Shown piece after piece: positions 15,883 to 24,396 of a stretch of 64,000 nt of DNA. The position numbers were made by a program, and so were the translations under genes. The notes under the pieces are model-generated. The model did not search any database. It saw only the letters and a list, made by a program, of their open reading frames with translations, and was not told where the DNA came from. The stretch's first letter is position 1. Each line of letters starts with the position of its first letter. Source of the DNA: Streptomyces sp. A1277 (lineage in GTDB: Bacteria > Actinomycetota > Actinomycetes > Streptomycetales > Streptomycetaceae); NCBI RefSeq assembly GCF_004795015.1, contig NZ_SSBI01000020.1, forward strand, positions 55,933 to 119,932. Reading direction: 5' to 3'.

Positions 15883-16226
15883 GGGGGCCGGGCCGGTTCC
15901 TGAACCGGCGCCTGGAGGTGTGGCGGCCGACGACCGTCCCGGACGGGTACGGCGGGCAGGAGACCACGCTGGTCCAGCAGCCCAGCACCGTCCGGGCCAA
16001 GGTCGACCAGCCCAGCAACGCGGACCAGATGCTGGCCCAGCAGGCCGGCAGCGAGCACGACCACACCGTGTACCTGCTGCCGTCCGCCGACGTCCGGCGC
16101 GGCGACGAGCTGCGCGGCACGGACCGGCTCGGCCAGGCCCAGGTGTTCCGGGTCCTGGCCACGGTCCAGCCGTCCACCCCGGTCTACTCCAAGGCCCCGT
16201 GCAAGCTGATTCAGAGAGGTGGCTGA
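15879..16226 (+). CDS. Head closure protein
   Basis: 115 aa from GTG 15879 in a GTGA overlap. The pattern RRLEVWRPTTVPDGYGGQE near the N-terminus followed by a small beta barrel is typical of SPP1 gp16-like head-closure proteins, which plug the connector after packaging. Longer frames upstream run through the previous gene and were not used. Confidence 0.82.
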   Translation: MRGPGRFLNRRLEVWRPTTVPDGYGGQETTLVQQPSTVRAKVDQPSNADQMLAQQAGSEHDHTVYLLPSADVRRGDELRGTDRLGQAQVFRVLATVQPSTPVYSKAPCKLIQRGG

Positions 16227-16228
16227 CC

Positions 16229-16399
16229 ATGACCGACCCCGTGCCCGATGAGCGACGTCCGACGCCGGCCGACTCGCTGGAGTGCCGGCAGAACGCCGAG
16301 GACGCCCTGCGCGATCAGGCGCCCTTGAGCGCGTGCGCGTGGGCCCTGCTCGCCCTCGCAGCCGAGGCCGCCGCCGTCCGCCGCTCATCGAGGAGGTAG
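16229..16399 (+). CDS. Small phage protein between connector genes (56 aa)
   Basis: ATG at 16229, two bases after the closure gene, preceded by AGAGAGG. An acidic N-terminal half is followed by an Ala/Leu-rich helix with two cysteines and an Arg-rich end. It resembles short helical proteins inserted in many actinophage head-tail modules. Function unknown. Confidence 0.6.
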   Translation: MTDPVPDERRPTPADSLECRQNAEDALRDQAPLSACAWALLALAAEAAAVRRSSRR

Positions 16400-16403
16400 C
16401 GCG

Positions 16404-16814
16404 GTGGCCAGGCGGCGGCGCTCGCGGCGTCCCGCGACCCGGCAGAGCGGGCTCCAGGTCAACGTCCAGGGGCTCGACGAGCTGCGTGACCGGCTGGAGG
16501 AGCTCGGGCCTGAGTACCGGGCGGCGTGCTTCCGGGCCTTGAAGGAGATCGCCGGGACGATCGTGACCGACGTGCAGCACAACGTTCACGTGGACACCGG
16601 GAATCTGAAGCGGGACGTGAAGGCCCGCTTCCACAACAACCAGCTCAAGGCCGAGATCGGCTGGTGGCAGGACGACAACGACTACGCCAAGACGCAGGAG
16701 CTCGGCACCCGGCGCCTGCCCGCGAACCCGACGCTGCTGCCCGCCCTGGAGCGCGAGAAGCCGCACATCGCGGCGCGCATCCGGGACGAGATCAGGAGGG
16801 CGACACCATCGTGA
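16404..16814 (+). CDS. HK97 gp10-like tail completion protein
   Basis: 136 aa from GTG 16404 with GAGGAGG upstream. A basic N-terminus leads into GLDELRDRLEELGPEYRAACFRALKE and NVHVDTGNLKRDV, the VDTGNL(K/R) signature of the HK97 gp10 family. It helps join head and tail. The stop overlaps the next GTG. Confidence 0.88.
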   Translation: MARRRRSRRPATRQSGLQVNVQGLDELRDRLEELGPEYRAACFRALKEIAGTIVTDVQHNVHVDTGNLKRDVKARFHNNQLKAEIGWWQDDNDYAKTQELGTRRLPANPTLLPALEREKPHIAARIRDEIRRATPS

Positions 16815-17227
16815 CGACCTCGCCCGCTCCGATGCTGCCCGTGCAGGGCGCTATCGACGCCCTGCTGCGCGGCGACGCCGAGTTCATGGCCATGGTCAAG
16901 GGCCTGTACGACTACGTGCCCGAGGAGTGCGAGTATCCGTTCGTCGTGACCGGCGACACGATCGAGACCCCGGACAACCGGCTCGCCTCGTTCGGCCGGC
17001 AGACCGTGGTCACGCTTCACGTGTGGTCGCAGTACCGCGGCTACGCCCAGGCGCTGCGGATCGGCGCCCGGATCACCGCCCTGCTCGATCATCAGCCGCT
17101 CACCGTGCCTGGCCTGGCTCACGTTGTGACCCGGTATGAGTTCGGGCAGACGCTGACCGACCCGGAGCCGCCGGGCGACATCCGGCACCTGGTGCTGCGG
17201 TACCGGGTCGTTACCGAGCAGCCGTAA
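16811..17227 (+). CDS. Tail terminator (DUF3168-like)
   Basis: 138 aa from GTG 16811 in a GTGA overlap. The layout (AIDALLRGDAEFMAMVKGLYDYVPE, then FVVTGDT ... TLHVWSQYRGYAQALRIGARITALLDHQPL) is that of DUF3168 tail terminators, which cap the tail tube at its final length. Position before the tube gene agrees. Confidence 0.85.
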   Translation: MTTSPAPMLPVQGAIDALLRGDAEFMAMVKGLYDYVPEECEYPFVVTGDTIETPDNRLASFGRQTVVTLHVWSQYRGYAQALRIGARITALLDHQPLTVPGLAHVVTRYEFGQTLTDPEPPGDIRHLVLRYRVVTEQP

Positions 17228-17243
17228 CCCACCCCAACATCCT

Positions 17244-17267
17244 GCCCCGTGCCGCCATGGCCGGGGC
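17244..17267 (+). terminator. Hairpin before tail tube gene, with CATG tail
   Basis: Short 6-bp GC stem (arms 17244-17249 and 17262-17267) with a further CATG at 17274-17277. It may attenuate transcription between the connector and tail tube genes. The stem is weaker than the other prophage hairpins. Confidence 0.4.
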
Positions 17268-17291
17268 CTCTTGCATGCCGAGGAGGCAGCC

Positions 17292-17705
17292 ATGGCCGGT
17301 ATCGACGGCTTCGGAACGATCCTGAAGAGGGGCGACGGCGAGGAGCCGGAAGTCTTCACCGCGATCGCGAACATCACCGGGATCGAGGACGGGGGGCGGT
17401 CCCGGAACACGATCGACGTGACCGCGCACGACAGCCCCGACCAGTACATGGAGTTCGTCGGCGGGCTCGTCGACCCGGGCGAGGTGACGGCCGACATCAA
17501 CTACGACCCCGCTGTGCACGACACCCTCGAAGCCGACCTGGAGGACACCGACCCGCGGAACTACCAGATCGTGTTCCCCGACACCGGCGAGACGACGTTC
17601 TCCTTCGCCGCGGTGATGACGGGGTTCTCGAAGTCGGCGCCCTACGACGACAAGCTGTCCGCCTCGCTGACCTTCAAGGTCTCCGGCAAGCCCACCATCG
17701 CCTAG
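17292..17705 (+). CDS. Major tail (tube) protein
   Basis: 137 aa from ATG 17292 with an AGGAGG site; an earlier in-frame ATG lies at the terminator and lacks one. The sequence GIDGFGTILKRGDGEEPEVFTAIANITGI ... TIDVTAHDSPDQYMEFV is a standard phage tail tube pattern, with a C-terminal LTFKVSGKP strand. It polymerises into the tube. It is short and has no extra Ig domain. Confidence 0.9.
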   Translation: MAGIDGFGTILKRGDGEEPEVFTAIANITGIEDGGRSRNTIDVTAHDSPDQYMEFVGGLVDPGEVTADINYDPAVHDTLEADLEDTDPRNYQIVFPDTGETTFSFAAVMTGFSKSAPYDDKLSASLTFKVSGKPTIA

Positions 17706-17717
17706 GAACGGAGCATC

Positions 17718-18119
17718 ATGGCACTGCTCAGCAAGGACCAGATCGACGCCGCGGACGACCGCCAGTGGGAGGACGTCCCCGTGCCGGAGTGGGGCGGGGA
17801 CGTGCGGGTGCTCGGCATGTCCGGCACCGACCGCAACGCCTACCAGTCCAGCCTGATCGTCATCGGGGCGAACGGGAAGCCGCAGCGCGTCAACCTCAAC
17901 GACCAGCTGGCGAAGATCCTCGCGCGCTGCCTGGTCGGCGAGGACTTCCAGCGCCTCTACACCGACAAGGAAGTCGCCGCGCTGGGGCGGAAGAACGGCG
18001 CTGTCCTGGACCGCCTCGCCGACGTTGCGAAGCGCCTGTCCGGGCTCAACGACAAGGCCACTGAGGACGCGGCGGGAAACTCCGAAGCCGCCCAGAGCGG
18101 CGCTTCTACCACCGACTAG
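17718..18119 (+). CDS. Tail assembly chaperone G
   Basis: 133 aa from ATG 17718. Contains WEDVPVPEWGGDVRVLGMSGTDRNAYQ and a helical C-terminus, as in actinophage tail chaperones. In lambda-like systems a fraction of ribosomes shift -1 near the end and make the longer GT product. A GGGAAAC heptamer in the right phase lies at 18074-18080. G and GT coat the tape measure before the tube forms. Confidence 0.88.
   Translation: MALLSKDQIDAADDRQWEDVPVPEWGGDVRVLGMSGTDRNAYQSSLIVIGANGKPQRVNLNDQLAKILARCLVGEDFQRLYTDKEVAALGRKNGAVLDRLADVAKRLSGLNDKATEDAAGNSEAAQSGASTTD
18074..18080 (+). other. -1 programmed frameshift site GGGAAAC
   Basis: In the G frame the codons read GCG GGA AAC, that is X XXY YYZ with X=G, Y=A, Z=C. 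Slippage by -1 continues without a stop through 18442 and gives a typical T domain. Lambda uses the closely similar GGGAAAG at the same place. Confidence 0.85.
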
Positions 18120-18442
18120 CGCTCGAACTCGGCTGCACCGTGGCTGAGCTGCTGCGCCGGTGCAGCTCGGCCGAGCTCACCGAGTGGATGGCCTACGAGA
18201 AGATCACCGGCCCTCTCGGGCCCGAGCGCATGGACGTCCTGCTCGCCTCCCTCACAGCCACCGTCGCCAACACCGCCCGCGGCAAGGGCCAGCGAGCCAA
18301 GGGCCCCGAGGACTTCATGCCGAAGTGGGACCAGGGCGCCCCCGCCCAGGGCGGCGACTGGCAGCAGATGCTCACCACCGTCACGTCGCTGAACCGGCGG
18401 CTGCGCGGCCACGACGCGAGAGGGGGCGGCAGTGACGCTTGA
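18080..18442 (+). CDS. Tail assembly chaperone T extension (GT fusion by -1 frameshift)
   Basis: After slippage at 18074-18080 the new frame adds 120 residues (total GT about 241 aa). It continues with RRFYHRLALELGCTVAELL and SSAELTEWMAYEKI, the standard T-domain pattern of actinophages. An ATG at 18140 would start in the middle of this domain and has no ribosome-binding site, so fusion is preferred. The tail overlaps the tape measure start by 11 bases. Confidence 0.85.
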   Translation, partial: LRSRPERRFYHRLALELGCTVAELLRRCSSAELTEWMAYEKITGPLGPERMDVLLASLTATVANTARGKGQRAKGPEDFMPKWDQGAPAQGGDWQQMLTTVTSLNRRLRGHDARGGGSDA

Positions 18443-20462
18443 GGAACTTCTCGTCTCGGTCGGCATCGACACCGAGGAGCTGACAACCGGGGCAGCCGGG
18501 GCGGCCGACGACGTCGAATCCAGCCTCGGCGGGATCCAGGGTGCGGCGGCCGGCGCGGCCGTGGGCGGGCTGTTCGCCGCTGGCCTGTCCAACGCCATGG
18601 ACGCGTCGGCGGCGAACGCGAAGCTGGCCCGGCAGCTGGGCCTGTCCTCGGAGGAGGCTGAGCGCGCGGGCACGGTCGCGGGCGACGTCTTCAGTGCCGG
18701 GTTCGGCGAGAGCATCGACGGGGTGAACGAGTCGATCGAGGCCGTCGTGTCGTCCATGGGTGGTATGTCGAAGGTCTCTGACGACGAGCTGTCCTCGATG
18801 ACGACCAGCGCGCTCATGCTGGCCGACACCTTCGACATGGACGTGGCCGACTCGGCGGCCGCCGCCGGACAGATGATCAAGTCCGGGCTGGCGAAGGACG
18901 GCACCCAGGCTTTCGACATCCTCACCGCCGCCGCGCAGAAACTCCCCAAGGCGATGCGCGAGGACATCACCGCCGCCGTCTCCGAGTACGGCAAAACGTG
19001 GTCCCGCGTCGGGCTCACCGCCCAGGACGCTTACGGGATGATGGCGCAGTACATCAACGCTGGCGGCCGGGACATCGACCAGGCCGGTGACGTGCTGCAC
19101 GAGTTCGCGCGCATCACCTCGGAGGAAACGGACCGCGCGGGCAAGGCGTACAAGGGCCTCGGACTCAACGCCAAGGACATGCTGTCGAAGGTCCACAAGG
19201 GCGGCGACTCCGCGAAGCAGGCCCTCACCGAAACGCTGGCCGCGCTGCGCGGAGTGAAGGACCCGGCCAAGCAGAGCGCCTTGGCCGTCGAGCTGTTCGG
19301 CGATATGGCGGGCGAGGGCGCCGACGCGCTATGGGCAATGGACCCGGCGACCGCCGCCGCGTCCTCGGGCATGGATGACGTGGAGGGCGCGGCCAAGGCG
19401 GCCAACGACTCCATGGCCGCATCCCCGGTGCAGTCCTGGGACGCGCTCATGCGGACCCTGTCGACGACCATCGGCGAGTTGCTGGCGCCCGCGCTGAAAG
19501 TGGTCAGCGACTTCCTCAAGGAACACCCCGGCCTGATCAAGGTGTTGGCGCCGATCCTGCTGGGGCTGGCCGCTGCAATCGGCATCGCGGTCGTCGCGCA
19601 GTGGGCGTGGAACGCGGCGCTGTGGGCGTGGCCGGGCACGTGGATCATCGCGGGGATCATCGCCCTGATCGCCATCATCGTGCTGATCATCGTCTACTGG
19701 GACGAGATCGCTGCAGCCACCGGCCGGGCCTGGGACTGGATCGTGGGCAAGCTCGGTGAGGCGTGGGACTGGATCAAGACGAAGTCCGTTGAGACGTGGG
19801 ACTGGATCACCGGCAAGCTGAGTGACGCGTGGGACTGGATCACCGGGAAGCTCGGCGACGCCTGGGACTGGATCAGCGACAAGACCACAGAGGCGTGGGA
19901 CTGGGTAACCGGCACGATCGAGGACGCCATAACCGCGCAGATGACCGCGATCGGCTGGCTCGCCGCAATCCCCGGCCGGGTCGCGGGCTGGCTCGGAAAG
20001 CTGGTCGACTGGGTGGCTGGCCTGCCCGGCCGGATCGGCAAGGCGTCCAAGGGCATGTGGGACAGCATCGTCAGTGGCTTCAAAGCGGCGGTGAACTCGT
20101 TGATCCGCATGTGGAACGGGCTCTACTTCCAGCTCGGCGGCGGGTCCTTCATGGGCGTCGACATTCCGTCAGTCCGACTCGACACCCCGGACATTCCGTA
20201 CCTGGCCGAGGGCGGTGTGGCGACCGGGCCGACGCTCGCGATGATCGGTGAGGGCTCGGAAGACGAGGTTGTGGCGCCGCTGTCCAAGCTGGACGGGATG
20301 CTGCGCGGCGTCGCCAACTCCGTGCGGGACACGGGCGGGCAGCCCCGCGAGCAGGTCATCACTCTCGACATCGTCGGCGCCGACAGCGCGTTCGTCGACT
20401 TCTTCAAGGACGTCGTCCGCACCCGAGCGGGCGGCTCTGTTGTCCGTCTCGCAGAGGGGTAA
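18432..20462 (+). CDS. Tape measure protein
   Basis: 676 aa from GTG 18432. The first 320 residues are Ala-rich helices typical of phage tail tape measures (the ...SDDELSSMTTSALMLADTFDMD region resembles TP901-type). Two membrane segments follow at about 365-388 and 395-416. Next come six 11-residue repeats built on WDWITGKLGDA, then a short C-terminal domain with IPYLAEGGVATGPTLAMIGEGSEDEVVAPL, a conserved tape-measure end. By the usual 0.15 nm per residue the tail would be about 100 nm, which is short for a siphovirus. Confidence 0.92.
   Translation: MTLEELLVSVGIDTEELTTGAAGAADDVESSLGGIQGAAAGAAVGGLFAAGLSNAMDASAANAKLARQLGLSSEEAERAGTVAGDVFSAGFGESIDGVNESIEAVVSSMGGMSKVSDDELSSMTTSALMLADTFDMDVADSAAAAGQMIKSGLAKDGTQAFDILTAAAQKLPKAMREDITAAVSEYGKTWSRVGLTAQDAYGMMAQYINAGGRDIDQAGDVLHEFARITSEETDRAGKAYKGLGLNAKDMLSKVHKGGDSAKQALTETLAALRGVKDPAKQSALAVELFGDMAGEGADALWAMDPATAAASSGMDDVEGAAKAANDSMAASPVQSWDALMRTLSTTIGELLAPALKVVSDFLKEHPGLIKVLAPILLGLAAAIGIAVVAQWAWNAALWAWPGTWIIAGIIALIAIIVLIIVYWDEIAAATGRAWDWIVGKLGEAWDWIKTKSVETWDWITGKLSDAWDWITGKLGDAWDWISDKTTEAWDWVTGTIEDAITAQMTAIGWLAAIPGRVAGWLGKLVDWVAGLPGRIGKASKGMWDSIVSGFKAAVNSLIRMWNGLYFQLGGGSFMGVDIPSVRLDTPDIPYLAEGGVATGPTLAMIGEGSEDEVVAPLSKLDGMLRGVANSVRDTGGQPREQVITLDIVGADSAFVDFFKDVVRTRAGGSVVRLAEG
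19731..19928 (+). repeat. Six 33-bp tandem repeats in the tape measure gene
   Basis: TGGGACTGG(A/G)T begins at 19731, 19764, 19797, 19830, 19863 and 19896, an exact 33-base period that keeps the frame and codes for an 11-residue Trp-Asp-Trp unit. Adjacent units differ by several bases, so the array is not brand new. Unit number should change tail length in small steps. Confidence 0.9.
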
Positions 20463-20467
20463 CCAGC

Positions 20468-23400
20468 ATGCCGTCCTTGCCGCCGCCGCGCACCACCGAG
20501 CTCTACTACGACGGGGCGTGGCACGACATCAGCGGCGATATGCGGGAGTCGGCCCCGGTCCGGATCACCAGGGGGGTGACCGGGCTGGGGGCGCGCCAGG
20601 ACCCGACCGCTGCCACCGCCACGCTCGACAACCGGTCCGGGAACTACAGCCCGCGCAACCCGCTCTCCGGCCTCTTCGGGAAGATCGGGCGGAACACCCC
20701 GTGGCGGTTCTCCGTCAACGCGGGCGGTCTGCGGCTGGCCCTGCCGAGCAGCGCCTACACGCTGTCGACCCCGGACGCGGCCACCCTCGACATCACCGGA
20801 GACATCGACGTCCGTATCGACGTCGCCCCGGACACGTGGGCGAGCGGGCAGATGCTGGCCTGCCGGTACTCCGTCGGCGGGAACTTCGCGTGGGCGCTGG
20901 AGCTGACCCCGGCCGGGCGCTTGATCTTTGTGTGGACGCCGACCGGGCTGGCCGCGAACCAGCGGTACGCCGTATCAACTGTTCCGGTCGCGGTCGGCCG
21001 GCGGCGCAGGGTGCGCGCCACCCTCGACGTCGACAACGGGGCCGGCGGCTGCACCGTGACGTTCTATGTAGCGTCCGGCACGGGTGGCTGGACGCAGCTT
21101 GGCACCCCTGTCGTGTCTACCGGGACCACGTCGATTTACAACCCGACCGCGGCCCTGAACATCGGCGACCCCGTCGCCATCGCCGTGACCCCCGAGGGGG
21201 ATGCGCTGGGGCGCCTGCGCGGCAGCGTGTACGGGCTGCAGGTGTACGCGGGCGTCAATGGTGCCCTGCGCGTCGACGTCGATCCCGCGGCCCAGGGCAC
21301 GGCCGGGGCGTCGACGTTCACGGACGGTACGGGTCTGGTCTGGTCCCTCACTGGGGGCGCGGCCCTGTCCAACCGGCACGTCAGGATGGTCGGCGAGATC
21401 CCGGCGTGGCCGCCGAGCCGGGACCTGTCCGGCGCGGACCGCACCGTGCAGATCGCCCCGGCCGGGATCATGCGCCGTCTTGGCGCCGGCAACAGGCCCT
21501 TGGACAGCGCCCTGCGCCGGTTCATCCTCGGTGCCAGGCCAGTTGAATGCTGGCCGCTCACCGACGGCGAGCAGGCCACGCGGGGATCGTCGCTCTTCGG
21601 GTCGCCGCCTGCTGCCGCGCTCAACGACCAGCCGCCGTCCTGGGGGAAGGGCTCGGTCACCAGCTGGTTGGAGCCGACGGTCCTGTGCCCGGCGGGCGAG
21701 CCGTTCGCCCTGGAGGGCCGGCCGCGCACCAGCGGCGCGACCAACAGCTGGTCCGTGGACTTCGTCCGCAGCGGCGGCGCTGGGTTCACGGCGCTGACCA
21801 TCGTGGACAGCGGGCGCGGTACGGATGACTCGCCGCAGACTCTCTGGCAGGTCTCATTCATCTCCGCCCTGGACCAGATCACCGTTGGACGCGAGGTCAG
21901 GGTCTCTGACTCGTCGACGTTCTCGACCCTCGCCTCGATCACGCCCATGGGGATTTTCAACGCCAGCCCGCACCACATCCGCCTGTCGACCTCGGTGGGC
22001 AGTTCCAGCACGGCGTGGGTCCTCTACGTGGATGGGGTGATCGTTGGGTCTGGCTCTGAGTCCGGCCTCGGCCGCCCCGTCGGCCGACTCATCATCGCGG
22101 GCAACGCCGGCGACGCCGACCTGTCGCTCGGGTACTTCACCGTCTGGACCAGCAGCGCCCCCACAGCGGCCGCCATGGTCCAGGCGTTGCAGGGATTCCC
22201 CGGCGAGGCCGCGGGGGCGCGCGCACTGCGCATCAGCGCGGAGAACGGCGTGCCCATAGCGCTGGCTGGCGTGGCCGCGGACTCCACCCCGCTCGGCGTG
22301 CAGGAACCGCAGCGCTACCTGGAGGCCCTGGACACGATTGCGGCTGCGGACCTCGGTCTGGTGTTGGAGCAGCGGGACGCCCTGGCGCTCGTCTACCGGG
22401 CCCGCACCACCCTCTACAACCAGGCCCCGGTCCTCGAACTGGACTTCGCGAACGGGGAGATCAGCGCACCGTTCGATCCAATTGACGACGACAAATTGAC
22501 GCAGAACGACGTCACCGTGAGGCGGCGGGGCGGGGCGTCCAGCGTGCCGGCAGTCCGGGAGGACGGGCCGCTATCCGTTGACGCGATCGGCCGGTACGAC
22601 GTCGCGGTGGACCTGTCCCTGGCGGTGGACGAGCAGGTGACACAGCAGGCGTGGTGGCGCCTGCACATCGGTACGTTCGACGGCCTGCGCTACACCAAGA
22701 TCACGGTCAGCCTGGCCAACCCGCGCGCCTACGCGAAGGTGCACGATGCCTTGGCGGTGGACGTCGGGGACCTGATCCGCCTGCAGAATCTTCCGCCGGA
22801 TCAGCGCCCGGGGGACGTGGACCTGCTCGTGATCGGCTACGACGAGGAGGTGGGCGCCACCGCCTGGACGATCACGTACACCTGCGTCCCAGGCGAACCC
22901 TGGTCAGTCGGAGTGGTCGACGACGCCGCGCCCGGGCGGGCGGACACCGCCGGGTCCGAGCTCGCCGCCCCGGTGTCCGCTACGGCCACCGTGCTGCCGG
23001 TGGTCACCACGGCCGGGCCCGTATGGGTCGGCACCGCGGCGTACCCGGACGAGTTCCCGTTCGACGTGACCATCGACGGCGAGCAGGTCACCGTCACCGC
23101 GATCACCGGCGTGGCGGAGGATCGCTTTGCCCGGACCGTGAGCGGTGGGTGGGGCACCGCCGACTCGGGCCAGGCGTGGACAGTCGCGGACGGACCCGCC
23201 GCCGACTGGTCTGTGTCCGGCGGTGCCGGCCGCTGCACCATATCCACGGCGAACGCCTTCCGGATCATCGCTGCCCCAGTAGCCGTCCCGGACGTGGATC
23301 TCCAGTTCGACTTCGCGCTCTCGGCACTGCCCGTCGGGGACAGCGTCTACGTCTTCCCCACGATTCGCTACCTCGACGGAACGCACCTTTACATGGGGCG

Positions 23401-23815
23401 AGTGCAGATCACCACCGCAGGCAGCATGGTCCTGAGCCTGCGGCGGCGGTCCGGCGCCGAATCCCAGATAGGCAGCACGTACACCACCGGATACACCTAC
23501 GCGCCTGGGGCCTGGTACACGGCGCGTGTCGCCATGACGGGCAGCACTCTGGCCGGCAAGGTCTGGCCGCGCGGCGGCGTCGAGCCGGACTGGCAGCTGA
23601 CGGTCTCTGACACGACCCTCACCGCCCCCGGCTCTGTCGCGGTCCGGGCCCTGCTCGGGCAGAACGTCAGCAACGCACCCGTCACCCTGCAGATCGACAA
23701 CCTGTGGTGCGGCCCACAGCAGATGACCGTGATCCGGTCCGTCAACGGGGTCGTGAAAGACCAGGTGGCCGGGGCGGACGTGCGGCTCACCCATCCCATG
23801 ATCATCGCCCTGTGA
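20468..23815 (+). CDS. Minor tail protein with lectin-like (LamG-type) domains
   Basis: 1115 aa from ATG 20468, five bases after the tape measure stop. The N-terminus (TTELYYDGAWHDISGDM ... DNRSGNYSPRNPLSGL) is the start I associate with actinophage tail-tip proteins. At least three beta-sandwich regions of concanavalin/LamG look can be seen (about 85-280, 400-580 and 880-1100), separated by a tail-hub-like part (about 600-850). It probably forms the baseplate hub or central fibre and may bind cell-surface sugars. Confidence 0.82.
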   Translation: MPSLPPPRTTELYYDGAWHDISGDMRESAPVRITRGVTGLGARQDPTAATATLDNRSGNYSPRNPLSGLFGKIGRNTPWRFSVNAGGLRLALPSSAYTLSTPDAATLDITGDIDVRIDVAPDTWASGQMLACRYSVGGNFAWALELTPAGRLIFVWTPTGLAANQRYAVSTVPVAVGRRRRVRATLDVDNGAGGCTVTFYVASGTGGWTQLGTPVVSTGTTSIYNPTAALNIGDPVAIAVTPEGDALGRLRGSVYGLQVYAGVNGALRVDVDPAAQGTAGASTFTDGTGLVWSLTGGAALSNRHVRMVGEIPAWPPSRDLSGADRTVQIAPAGIMRRLGAGNRPLDSALRRFILGARPVECWPLTDGEQATRGSSLFGSPPAAALNDQPPSWGKGSVTSWLEPTVLCPAGEPFALEGRPRTSGATNSWSVDFVRSGGAGFTALTIVDSGRGTDDSPQTLWQVSFISALDQITVGREVRVSDSSTFSTLASITPMGIFNASPHHIRLSTSVGSSSTAWVLYVDGVIVGSGSESGLGRPVGRLIIAGNAGDADLSLGYFTVWTSSAPTAAAMVQALQGFPGEAAGARALRISAENGVPIALAGVAADSTPLGVQEPQRYLEALDTIAAADLGLVLEQRDALALVYRARTTLYNQAPVLELDFANGEISAPFDPIDDDKLTQNDVTVRRRGGASSVPAVREDGPLSVDAIGRYDVAVDLSLAVDEQVTQQAWWRLHIGTFDGLRYTKITVSLANPRAYAKVHDALAVDVGDLIRLQNLPPDQRPGDVDLLVIGYDEEVGATAWTITYTCVPGEPWSVGVVDDAAPGRADTAGSELAAPVSATATVLPVVTTAGPVWVGTAAYPDEFPFDVTIDGEQVTVTAITGVAEDRFARTVSGGWGTADSGQAWTVADGPAADWSVSGGAGRCTISTANAFRIIAAPVAVPDVDLQFDFALSALPVGDSVYVFPTIRYLDGTHLYMGRVQITTAGSMVLSLRRRSGAESQIGSTYTTGYTYAPGAWYTARVAMTGSTLAGKVWPRGGVEPDWQLTVSDTTLTAPGSVAVRALLGQNVSNAPVTLQIDNLWCGPQQMTVIRSVNGVVKDQVAGADVRLTHPMIIAL

Positions 23816-23825
23816 GAGGAGCACC

Positions 23826-24335
23826 GTGCCCACGTACCCCCAGATCCTGGCGGGCCGGAGCGTCACTGCCGCACTGCTGGACGCCATGATTCCCAACGTC
23901 GTCACCAAGGCCGCGACGCAGACCGTCAACAACAGCACGACTCTGGTCAACGACGACAGCCTGTTCGTCCCCGTAGAGGCGGGCGGGGTGTACGAGGTGA
24001 CGGCCTGGATCGTCCACTCGTCCCAGACTGCCGGGGACATCGCGATCGGCTGGTCCGGCCCGTCTGGGAGCACGATGACGTGGGGCGTCCAGGGCCCGGC
24101 CGCCTCCGCGACGGCGGCCTCCGACAGCGCTGCGAACTTTCAGCAACGCTCGATCAGCCAGACGGCCGGGCTGGGGGGCGGTGCGGGGACAGCGGTGTGC
24201 ACGGACGCCCGCGGCGTCCTCACCGTCGGCAGCATGTCCGGCCTGCTCCGGATGCGCTGGGCCCAGAACACCGCGAACGCCTCGGACACGCAGGTCCTGG
24301 GCGGCTCGCACCTGCGCGTCAAGCGCATCGCCTGA
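23826..24335 (+). CDS. Tail fibre / minor tail protein (169 aa)
   Basis: GTG at 23826 with GAGAGGAG upstream. The N-terminal QILAGRSVTAALLDAMIPNVVTKA segment recurs in streptomycete phage tail proteins; the rest is beta-rich (VEAGGVYEVTAWIVHSS ... GDIAIGWSGPSGSTMTW) like a jelly-roll carbohydrate-binding or receptor-binding head. It lies between the tail tip and the endolysin, the usual place for host-range genes. Family not assigned with certainty. Confidence 0.7.
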   Translation: MPTYPQILAGRSVTAALLDAMIPNVVTKAATQTVNNSTTLVNDDSLFVPVEAGGVYEVTAWIVHSSQTAGDIAIGWSGPSGSTMTWGVQGPAASATAASDSAANFQQRSISQTAGLGGGAGTAVCTDARGVLTVGSMSGLLRMRWAQNTANASDTQVLGGSHLRVKRIA

Positions 24336-24351
24336 CCCTCACCCACCAACC

Positions 24352-24374
24352 GCCCCGCGCCGTCGGCCCGGGGC
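24352..24374 (+). terminator. Hairpin before endolysin, with CATG tail
   Basis: Stem of 6 bp (arms 24352-24357 and 24369-24374), then TTCGT and CATG (24380-24383). It separates the tail genes from the lysis cassette and may lower read-through. Confidence 0.5.
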
Positions 24375-24396
24375 TTCGTCATGTCTGGAGAAGCGC

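Noticed and set aside
18140..18442. Tail chaperone T as a separate gene starting at ATG 18140
   Set aside because: No ribosome-binding site, the start falls inside the T domain, and a -1 slippery site explains its expression.
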